Shown: piece after piece, positions 39,301 to 51,300 of the stretch | How the letters are laid out: each line of letters starts with the position of its first letter | How positions within the stretch are numbered: position 1 is the stretch's first letter | Source: Crossaster papposus | Taxonomy: Eukaryota > Echinodermata > Asteroidea > Velatida > Solasteridae | Assembly (NCBI GenBank): GCA_037893245.1 | Contig: JBAIAA010000518.1 | Location: forward strand, 806,001-870,000 | DNA: 64,000 nucleotides | Reading direction: 5' to 3' | The notes under the pieces: model-generated | Told to the model about the DNA's origin: nothing | Database searches by the model: none | What the model saw: only the letters and a program-made list of their open reading frames with translations | Made by a program: the position numbers and the translations under genes

Positions 39301-42300
39301 CTAGCTGGAAGTAAACAGAATGATCAAGGCTATAGATGTGCTTCTGAAGAAGCACGCGAGTAGTCTTTCACAAGGCGGTTGGTCGGGCACGTACAGTACA
39401 ATGTGGGCTATGCATAGCGATGATCCCACGTTGCTTACAACGCAGCCTTGTATTCAAGGCTAGATTGAAGTGCGAGTCTGAGTTTGAGTTTGCGAGTCCT
39501 GAATCTCTGGCTATTGGGCTCCTAACTAATGACTGATATGAACTCACTTCATTATGCGTTTCTATACATACAGACGAAAGAATTTCAGAAGCTCAGGACT
39601 TGCTGTCCATCAACCTTCCTGCCACAGCGTCGCTATTGAAACGGACCTTAACATTGCCAACTCTGACTGTCAAACAGGTGAGGACATCCTTTAGTTCAGA
39701 CTTTTGTCTCTGCGATAAAGATTGGTACCTAACGTTATCGCCATTATATTTTGTATTGAGAGCGTTTAATATTGTGAATATTGTGAATTTAACCAATTGT
39801 CACAAAGCAAAATTGATTTTTTTTTTTTTGTACGAGGAATGACTGATATTTTGCATAAATTGTTGATCAATAAACTCAGGTAATGCTAGAAGCAAGTCAA
39901 CTATTGGGCTGGGATTTATGGACCCGTTTTGTTTATAAAATCCCGCAAAAACTTAAATCGTCACAATGCTGGCTGGCCCAGCTTGAAAATGGTTGCTGCC
40001 TGAATTATTACTTTGGACCAACGGTGTGATTGGGTGATATAGGCCTGTGCATTCACGGGTAATTTTAGATCCGGTTACCCGAATGCCGCATTGGTTCGGT
40101 TCTTGGGTACCCGAAAGTGGAACGTTCAGACAAAAACTCAACCTTAAAAAAAATGATGCGGCTATAAAAGAAAGAACAAAATTGCTTTATGTACTGATAT
40201 GCCGGCCGCAGTTAGGACTTAATTCCACCATGGAGCTCTTTGATTATACCGTTGCCATGTACTGTAAAGGACTTCCGAGTGAGCCCAGAAAGATTAATTC
40301 CACTGACATACACTGACAGACTACATACAACAAGATGGCTATAGATAGTACAAACAGCATTGGCCGGCCACATTATTAATGCTTTTTATTCACTGCATCT
40401 TGTTTGAGGCGTTGTTTGAAGAAAATAAATTTCAGACAGTTCGTACCTGTATCTTTCGGGTCGGTACAAAGTTGGAAATGACTCAAATTAACTTTTGACA
40501 TTATTTATTAATATATTTATTCTGGTCTTAAATGTTACTTTAAAGTTTTCAGCGTAAGTTACGTGCACCCGAACTGGAAAAAAATTGAACCGGATATCGA
40601 CGCCGGTATTCGGGTGTCCGGATACCCGTAATACCGGCGTAACAGGCCTAGATTGGGGCATAACACAAATAATAACGCTGCTCTTGTTTGTAACAGCAAA
40701 TGCAGTGCTATCGGCTGCTGTATCTGGTCTACATGTCCCTGGGTCCTCTCAGTGAGGGTTTAGAAGCAGCCACACAGGAATACGACGTTGTAAAAAACGC
40801 GTCACTGTCACAGAAAGTCAACGGATCTTCAGCCACGGATCTTCAGGAGGTCGTTGATTCCCAAGCAACCTCGCCCGAAATCTGCGAGATGCATTTCCGG
40901 GCCGCCCTGGACCTCGGCAACGCGCACCGTTTCCTGGGCAACCTGGGCGAGGCCAAAGTCCACCTGGACGAGGCCATGGCAGTTGCCGTGGCGATGGAGG
41001 ACACGGAGAAGATCACCGCGGCGACCATTAACCACGGCGAGTGGATCCTGGCGAGCGGTCATATGAAGGACGCGATCAGTCGGGTGTTTCAGCCGCTGCG
41101 GAAGCGTAGCATGAGTGACCAGAATCGAGGGATTCTGCTTCAGGCATTTGGCAATGCATGCAGGTAAGTGTACCGTACCTGCAGCCGATTTCACGAAGAA
41201 GTAGTGTACATGTAGCTTGCGCCATTTTCAAAAGTGGCGTAAGGCTTTCGCAACAACAAAGTTGAGTAGCTGCTGCGCCATTTTTTTGTAAATAGACCAT
41301 TTGTGACCTGTCACCACAAAATGAGAGTAAAGTCGCACAATGTGATTCAGAGATATGGCCATCCAAAGTCAAAATATGAAGGGGTGGTAAATTTTAAGAT
41401 TTTGCGTAATTTGGAAAGCCCAAGTCCTCTACATATTCCCATTTTGGGGTGAGATCAGCGATCAGAGATAGCGATTTGGCGTAGTTAGTGTTTGGATTAA
41501 AGTCCATTAGTGGTCTAATTAACACGGTAATTAAATATTCAAAGCATTTCCTCGTAAGTATCCCACGCTTTCGAAATTTTAATATTTTGTTGTTTATACA
41601 ATAGTTTGTATGTGTGGGAAATTTCAAGAAGAAATAATGATTAGAACATAGCCGTTGCTATGCTCAACCGAACCTTACTTGTCCTGTTTTGTAATCTTTT
41701 GCGTGTTTTTAAAGTACGTTTTCTCACAAATACGTTTTATGAAACCCATGATTTTCTAGAGCGCTGTAAAAAGTATTTATCGCAAAACCCTCAAGTGTTA
41801 TGTACCATTGAAAAGCTCTCTTTCTCAAGAATTTGAAAATACCAATATCTCAATTTTCAATATTTCCGACTTATACTCTCATTTTGTGGTGACAGGTCAC
41901 ATTTCACGAAAACCATTTGGCGTAGGTACACATTGTTTGAAACGGAATTAAAAATGGATGACGGATAAAAACATCACGAGCACGGCTGGAAATATCTGTT
42001 AGTGACTGGTTCGCACCGAGCGGGGACGGAAATATCAGGGTGTGCTACCCAGAGATGCTTGTGTTTAGAATGAGTAACATGCTCAAATGCACCCTTGATA
42101 ATCACGATTATTTTGTGGTTTTTTTGGTGGTTTTTTTTCTTTTCTTTCTCAAGAGCGGCAGCCGATTGGGGACCTGCCAAGGAGTACATGCGAGCAGCCA
42201 TTGCCATCGCGGAGCAACTCGATGACCCCGTTGCCATGGCTGATCGTCAAGGCGACCTGGGAACCATATTCAGGTCGGAGGGACGTACGAGCGACGCTTT

Positions 42301-45300
42301 GGTTTACCAGCAGAAACAGTTTGTGTTTGCCAATGGCAGGGGTGGGTATTTCTTGTTCCGACTTCTGCCCAGCACTTTATACACAAGTTTCAAAATTTTA
42401 ATCCCACATCCAAATTACCTTGGGATGATCTCTTTAACCCTAACTACCCCAAACCCATCAAACTCCAACTGCAAGTTTTGCTAGGTTTTGCCAGGTTTGG
42501 TACCAAACCGTAACAACTTGTGGTTGGACTTTGTTTGACTCAGTACCAAAGGCCCAGGGAGACCCTGTTGGATTCTGTTATGTTCAGGACAGAAAGGCAT
42601 GAGACTTGTCACAATGTTGGAGTTTCGGAGAAAGCACAGGCATTTATATTTGTGGGTGACCCACATGGTCACGGCACAGTTCCTGGTCAACTGTAAGTGT
42701 ATGTACACGTACACCCTGTATGTGTGTCCCCACTCAAGCACATAATACCACTGGCAGGTTTGGTATGCTTTCTAGTGCGAGAGCCTAGGTGGTTAGGGAT
42801 AAATAAAAAAAAGAAACGGTTTCAAATCGTGGTGCCCATTTTTGTACGACACCCGATGTTAACTACAATTCAGTATAAAAGAATATAAAAACACGACAAT
42901 GTTGCTTGTCAAAGGTAGAGCATATAAATTTTTAATAAAAAAAACACAAAAAAATATTTCACATGATTGAATTTATTGCTGAATTAATTTACGATCCCAA
43001 CGACCCAAACCCAAAACGTGGTTTTGAAACCTAATATTTGCAGGAGAAGTATGGCTTCCATTGTATAACTCTGCGGGCTTGGGGCCATCTGCGGTCGGCG
43101 ATTTTTGCTACATTTCATGTCGGCTCGTTCAAAGGATTTAATAGTTCGTTAAACCTTATTTATTTGGGAATAAGACGTGCCAATGTAGGCGTGCAATTGT
43201 GGGGAGCGGCAAGTCAATTCATTTCGCGTCGTTCCATCATACGACCACAACTTAATCGGTACTTGTAAACAATCATCGCTTGCTAACACTCACTACTTGC
43301 TAACAATCACTACTTGCGAGTATTTATTGCTACTCGGACTGGCACAAGTAATAAAATAGTTGAAAAACCAAGAGTAGTGCTATGAGTAGGTGAGTACCCG
43401 AGTTACTCGCCCAGCACTAGGATATACCATTGGTAATTGCTTGAATTATCAGGAATGAGTGGATTTGGGAGGTTGTATTTTATAGTAAATATCGTTTAAC
43501 TGACCTGTCCGAAGTTTTACAATCTTGGATGCCGAGAAAGGCACGAAAAACAACATTTGTTTTCAACCGGCTTCGGGCAGATATTCTTATGTTATTATTG
43601 TTGGTTTCGCGATCGCCGGACGGCGATCGCAATTTTGTTTAATACAATTATATTTTTCGGAATAATTACAGGATATCTAGCGCAATCATTTTGCTGGATG
43701 CCTAGAATCATTATTTACTTTCAAATAAGTATGATATTTCCCTAACAATTCGGTAGTAAATATTTTCGATATCTGCAAATGGTGTATCCTTTTAAGTCGA
43801 GTCACGATTATAACTCTGAAAACTATGGAATGAACAGACCAATAGTGCCAACGCACATACGCTGCATGTCATTCAAACACTTGCGCACACTATTTGCGCA
43901 CACTATTCGTGCAGTGGTTTGTTTTTTTCGCGATCGCCTTCCGGCGATTGTGAATATTTAAAAATTAAATTAAATTTTTCGGATCAGTTACAGGACATCT
44001 AGCGCAATCATTTTGCTTGATGCCTACAACCATTGCTTACTTTCAAATAAGTAATATTTCGGTAGTAAATGGTGTATTTTACCTTTTAATACTGAGGTAG
44101 ACTTTTGTTGTGCTTAGCAAATTTGTGTGCTTGCAATGTTTTATGAAATTGGCTCCCAGGTGACCGAGCAGGTCTGTGCGTGTCATGTTTCAACATCGGT
44201 TTCACGCATTACTCCATGAAGTCACCTGACTATGACGAGGCATTGATCTACCACGCTATACACCTAGAGCTGGCTGAGCGAATCGGCTACCTAGCCATGA
44301 AATCGCGTGCTCTGAATGCCCTCGGAAAAATCTACACAGGTTTGTATATCAGTCCTTCATTTTAACCCTACGACGTGCGTACTTTCTTTTTATATACACA
44401 CGCGCGTCCGTACTATTTTTGATAGTCGCTTGTATTTCGTGTATACCCCCAAGCTGTTTTGGTTTTACGTCTTTATATGTTCACACAGCCCTTTATCATA
44501 GGTCAGAGACCCAGAAACCAGCTGGTGTTGTTTAATAAGGCAAGACAACAATAGCACGATTGATTGCTTGGAAGGGAAATTCAGACCTTAAAAAGCGGCG
44601 ACAACGTGCCGCCATATTGTTTATACACCAAATACTACGTACTATTTTTGATAGTCACTTGTATTTCTTGTATACCCCCAAGCTGTTTTGGTTTTACGGC
44701 TTTATATGTTCACACATTATTCGGCATGCTTTGAACTGGGAATACATGTAACATGATATTTTGTTTACCTTTGGCTTTTTTAAGGCAAAGCGACTATCAG
44801 AAATAGTACGGTGGCACGTCGCGAGGAGAGCTTAAAATCGCGGTAAACACTTATTGTGGTACACTATTTTATATGAATTAGCTGCGGTTGCACCATGCCC
44901 TTTTTACTGGGGTTGTTTACAGGTATATTGTACACGCACTCGCACCGTACCCAGTACGAACATTTCAGGGTTCTAGCTAGAACCTTTTTAGTGCCGGGTA
45001 AACCATCAGATTGCGAAGCGTTGCGACCGCAGCGAGCGAAGCTCTCGCGCCTCACGGCCGGGGGTCCAGTTCATTTTTGCATGTTTTTGTGAAAGTCTAG
45101 CTAAATTAATAAAATAATTTACTACATGAACATGATTAACATGACTTTGTATCTCCTCTCTTTTTTTTGTGCCCATAATTTGATTAAAAAATTATGCAGT
45201 AATTATGCGGAAATTTGCAGTACCGGGCAGTACCGCCCGGCCTCGCCCACCATGGCTAGAACCCTGGAACATTTAGATTTACATGTATAATGTAGGGTAA

Positions 45301-48300
45301 ATACGGTACACACAACAGTGTACGTGCACGTGCATTGCATAGATAGGATCGTGTCATTCCATATGTACATTCCATTTATTCGCGATGTTCCTGCCCGGCT
45401 AGCTATAGCTAGCGCATGCATTGGCGCGCATAGCCGGCGCGGCACACATACTGTGTGAGTATACCGCAAGCGTAGGGAAAAAACAGTACCTATTACTACT
45501 GTAGTATAGGTTTTTCCATGACACAAAATAATCGGACGTCGTTCAGGTTGGCGTTACAAATCAAAGTGAAGAAATAACTTCTCCTGTCGAATTCTTAAGG
45601 AGCGCTTTGTTTTGCTCTCCTTAAAAATTATTAGGGAGCGCAGAGGAGCGCGATCGCGCTCCTTAAAAATGAAGGATTGGTATATATAGGGCACGATCGG
45701 TTGATCAGAAAACGATATCTTGATCGCGCTGCACGATTGGGCGATCGATCATTCGCTCAGTCATCACTCGATTGCGCAGCCTTCGCGTGATTGTGTAGCA
45801 TACTAATGACCAACTGTGATTAAAAATGACTTTAACTGTGTTTCAAATTCTGACTTAAAGGGAGCCAAGAATGGTGTTCATTATAGCCGAATGTTTGATA
45901 TAGCAGTGTTCGGTATGGCGGCGTTCCACTGTACTTTCTTGAATCAACTTAAGAATATTGTTTTCACGGAATATGCAGCATTCACAGAACAGAACTGGTT
46001 GTTTGTCAAGCACTTTTCTAAAAAAAAAATTAGCACTTTTGCTGTTTCAAACAATAAAAATGCACAATTGTCTCTTTAATGTCAACTAATCTGCTAATCT
46101 TGTTTTTTTCCTCAGCTCTGAGAGACTATGAATCAGCCGTCTCACTCATTGAGGAGTGTTTGGAAGTTCACAGTAAGATCGGCGACTATCGCGGGCTTGG
46201 AATAGCCTACGGTAACATCGGCACTGTCTACCGGGCCATGGGTAAGATAGGCAACTATCGGGGGCTGGGAATAGCCTACGGTAACATCGGCACTGTCTAC
46301 CGGGCCATGGGTAAGATAGGCAACTATCGCAGTCTGGGAATAGCCTACGGTAACATCGTCACTGTCTACCGGGCCATGGGTAAGATAGGCAACTATTGCA
46401 GGCTGGGAATAGCCTACGGTAACATCGGCGCTGTCTACCGGGCCATGGGTAAGATAGGCAACTATCGCGAGCTGGGAATAGCCTATGGTAACATCGGCAC
46501 TGTCTACTGGGCTATGGGTAAGATAGGCAACTATCGCGGGCTGGGAATAGCCTACGGTAACATCGACACTGTCTACCGGGCCATGGGTAAGAAAGGCAAC
46601 TTTCGCTGGCTGGGAATAGCCTACGGTAACATCGACACTGTCTACCGGGCCATGGGTAAGATAGGCAACTATCGCGGTCTGGGAATAGCCTACGGTAACA
46701 TCGGCACTGTCTACCGGGCCATGGGTAAGATAGGCAACTATCGCGAGCTGGGAATAGCCTATGGTAACATCGGCACTGTCTACTGGGCTATGGGTAAGAT
46801 AGGCAACTATCGCGGGCTGGGAATAGCCTACGGTAACATCGACACTGTCTACCGGGCCATGGGTAAGAAAGGCAACTTTCGCTGGCTGGGAATAGCCTAC
46901 GGTAACATCGGCACTGTCTACCGGGCCATGGGTAAGATAGGCAACTATCGCGGTCTGGGAATAGCCTACGGTAACATCAACTTGTAAATTGTATGTTTTC
47001 CTTTCAGGTAAATTTGACGAGGCCGTGGTTTATCACGAAAAGTATCGTGAGAATGCGGACGAGCGCGATGACATCGGGGGCGTGGCTATTATGCAGCGTG
47101 AACTAGCCATGGACTACTTGTTTAAAGAGGTGTTATGTTTTGGTTTATTTCAGTCAGGGGTAGAAATCAAATGTGACCCGCTCCATCGTAATCAGGAATA
47201 AGTCGCTGAGGCCGTTTTACGCAATCGGCCGTTGAAGGGAACGCATGGGTGAAAATCATGACCAAGTCGAGTTTCTGAACATTGTATTTTCAGGAAGTGT
47301 AGTTATCACAGATTAATGTCATTAATGTCTTGTATGTAAAAACGATCAATAAAGATAAAAATGAAGAGGATTTGTGTGCGCTGTCCGTATGATTTTGGTC
47401 AATTCGGTTTGATGAGGTGGGGTGTTTTGGTTTATTTCAGTCAGCCGTAGAAATCAAATGTGACCCGCTCCATCGTAATCAGGAATAAGTCGCTGAGGCC
47501 GTTTTACGCAATCGTTTTACTGCAAGTCCCTGCAAGTCCCTGCAAGTCCATCACAAGTCCTTCAGTTCCAATTCAAATCACAAGCTATTCAAATGAGCTT
47601 TGACAAAAGCATTCCTTTGTCATTGTTCATCCAGTTATTTGTGACTGCCTTTTATGAAGGGACTTGTGACTGGCTTCACGAAAGGACTTGTGAACAGACT
47701 TGCAGGGACTCGACTACAACCCTGTGAATATTACCCCGCTTCTGACGACGGGCAGAGCGTACTGTTTCGAAACGCCAAGTTTCCATCCGGTTCTCTTCAG
47801 AACCACACATCTCGTATAACCGTGGTGTTAACGCAAACTACTTATCTGATTCTCCTGACTGGACTTAATACTAACTAGGACCTGGACGTGGCCGAGAAGT
47901 ACATCACCGATGCGTTCTTCACGTTGGAGGGAATCCGGGCCAAGATCGGCGCAGAGGACACCTCGCGCATCGCCAACTTTGAGAAGAACCAGTCAGAGGC
48001 CTTCAATCTCCTGCAGACGATCCTCGTGCGCAAGGGGAAATTTCGCGAGGCGTTGGCGCTGTCCGAGCAGGGACGAGCGAGGGCGCTAGCCGACCTGATC
48101 CAGCAGAACCAGGAGGAGCTAGACTCAGGAAGGTTAATACATATTCATGAGGCCTAACTCTTGTTTAAAACTGTATTTTATTTTCACGACTTAAAGGTAG
48201 TATACACCATTGGTAATTGCTTGAATTATCATGAATGGGTAGATTTGGGGGGTTGTATTTTATAGTAAATATCGTTTAACTGACCTGTCCGAAGTTTTAC

Positions 48301-51300
48301 AATCATAGATGCCAAGAAAAGCACGACAAATAGCGTTTGTTTTCAACCGGCGTCGAGCAGTTATTCTTATGTTGTTTGTGTTTTTTCGCGATTGCTAGGA
48401 TATCTAGCGCAATCATTTTGCTGGATGCCTAGAATCAGTAATTTTTTTTATTTTCATATGAGTAAGATATTTCTTAATAATTCGGTAGTAAAATTGTTTG
48501 ATATCTGCAAATGGTGTATTTGCAAATATATTACCTTTCACCTCAGAAATTAGTTCTTTCCTTTGTCTCAATTGAATGAAGTACAGAAACATACAATTAC
48601 ACAATCACCATTTCTATATTCAGTTCGTCCGTCTGTATCAATTTGGATAAAGATTAAAAAAAAATTGTCTTTTCTATCCAAAGTTGAAGTGCAATTTCAA
48701 TCAAACATGGGTCATAGAGCAATATTGGTCAAAGGTCATTTGAGATCAAGTTCCTAAAATAGGCTTGAATTGTAAAACTTTTGACAACTTGAATGCAATC
48801 CAACTTGGGTCATGGATAAAATATGGAAACCTGCATGTTATGGGGATATTAACTTGGGTAATATGCATATTGTAATATTCATATTATTGTTGTGTCAAAG
48901 GTCAAGTACTGAGGTCAAAGATCATTTGAGGTCAAGTTGTGAAAAGGTCGAGGCTGGAATTGTAAAATTGTTCTCGTCTTAAAACTTGAGGTTCAATTGC
49001 AACCAAATTTGGGTCATAGATGCAATTTATGGAAACTTGCATGTGATGGCTATATAGGTCACATACGGAGGTCAAAGGTCTTTTGAGGTCAAGTTGTAAA
49101 ATAGGGTAATCACCAAAGTAGGCAAGACTCGTTGTTTAAGCACCATCCTTGAGCAAGTTCGGGCGCGAACTATAGTTAACCATAGTTCGACTAACGTAGC
49201 TCGAACGCAGAATGGTTGGACTATCTAGTCAACTATTTGGAACCAGACCCCGGAGCAAGGTTGCCGCTGGTTGACAGTAGCCTCTTTTCATAGGAAAACA
49301 TGAAGAGAACCAGTGACGTAGAAAAAGGTGATGTCAGTAGTCGGACGGAGGGAAAGGCAGTAACGTTAAGTGAAAATCTGGTGGGACTAATGTAATTTTT
49401 GTCTTGTTTTTGGACCGTCCAACATGACTAACGTTATGGCTTATCCTACTTATATGCGTGGAAGAATAGTGGCAAAACCCATTTCATTCATGTCGCAAAT
49501 GTAAACAAAGCGGTTGCCATCTTTTCAACAATAGTTCGACTAGAGCCGTTCGAGCGAACTGCATTTGAGCATGCGCATTGGTAAAGCAGAGACTGACTAA
49601 TGGTTATATATAGTTCGCGCCCGAACTTGCTCCTTGTTTGTGGTGATTTACAAGGTTATTGGTACATTGTATTTCCTTTTTCAGCTCTCGTGATTTCGGT
49701 AACGATTCAGAGTACGTCAGCACCATTTCCATGTTGGAGGAACATTTCACTGAGAGGGCACTTTCGGAAATCTTCCGAACGGCCAGCGAACTCGACACGA
49801 CTCTCGTCATCTACTCCATCGTGACCGAATTCAGCCCGGCGGGCGACGTCGAGAAATGGCTGTACTCCTGGGTGGTTGCCCGGGAATTAACAGCAGAACC
49901 AGCCAATGGGGAGATCCGTGCTGTAACTCCTCCATCGGATCCAGCCAATGGGGGTTCTGTAAAAAGCGGCGTGTGGAAAGTCCATTTTGCAAAGAGAATG
50001 CTGAGCTCGGAGAAGAAAGCGGCGCAAGAAGAGATTGTGGATGACAAACACGTGACCGCCCTCTGTCGCTCGCTTGGGGAACTGAGCGTTCGGGAAAACG
50101 TGGATGAAGAAGGTACCAAGAAGGTTTTGGTCGTATTTTGTTCTTTTTGTCTCGCTTGAATGAAGTTCAGAGAGAAGATGTTGCTTAGCAGAATTGTATT
50201 TGAGTACGAAGCAGAGTTTTGAAGCAGTGGGGAGTTACATAGGGAGTTTGGAATTATCAATATCTTAACCAGTTCGCGCCGTGCACATCACCGAACCGAG
50301 GCGCGGGATTATTGTTAACGAAACTCGATCCGAGGCAGGTTCAGGCCGATGGTACCGGGAAGCACACCCACGCTTTTCCGGCCTTGCTTGCTGCTGACAG
50401 ACATTTCCGGCCTTGCTCGTGACGTGTTTATGCATCATTCGTTTTGTATCTAGGGAAAACTTTGCATGTATAATACGTCCTCCGGCGCGAACTGGTTATA
50501 AGTATTTTGTTTGGTTCCTTTTTTGGGGTAGCTTCTAAAGAAATATGTGACCCGCTCCATCGAAATCAGGAATAAGTCTCAAAATGACTTTTTGAGATAT
50601 GCACATGGAGGGAAAGGGAATTTCAAAGCTTTCTAATGATACCCATCACAAGTGTGTATCTGTTTAGGTTAACGAGTTATGGTCTGATGAAGATGACAGG
50701 TGTATATTTGCCGAACCCACATTCTGAGAAAAACAGCTTTGAAATAAACAAAATTGACCAAAATCATACGAACAGCGCACACAAATCCTCTTCATTTTCA
50801 TCTTTATTTATCGTTTTTACATACAAGACATTAATGACAATAATCTGTGATAACTACACTTCTTAAAAATACAATGTTCAGAAAAACGACTTGGTCACGA
50901 TTTTTACCCATGCGTTTACTTCAACGACCGATTGCGTAAAACGGCCCCAGCGACTTATTCCTGATTACGATGGAGCGGGTCACATATATTACCCTTTTAA
51001 TCTGTACAGCGCCTGATGTGTGTGCCTCAGAGAGTCCAACCGAATGTACGGAGGCCTCAACTGACCACATTGTAGACTCCTCTCCTACAAGAGACATTCC
51101 CTACCGCTGGAACATGCAAGAGAAGCTAGCCCACGCCTACGGTGGCCCAGAGGAGCCAAAACCCAGACGACCCGTCGCCGATCCCAGGCTGCAGAGAGCC
51201 TTGGACCAGTTGAAGGCGGACTATGACATTTTCATCGCCCCGATTGAGAGATTCCTACCAGAATGGTGGGAGGGAACGGTCGACGTACCGAGAATCACTT

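Noticed and set aside
46079..46987. A single 302-codon TPR exon ending in TAA
   Set aside because: The first GTAAGA donor joins to exon 7 to complete a canonical TPR, while the open frame runs into a stop; retained as alternative donor use, not as the main exon.
47866..47880. Perfect TACTAAC branch site before CHAT exon 8
   Set aside because: It ends only a few bases before the acceptor AG, too close to work as a branch point; probably coincidence.
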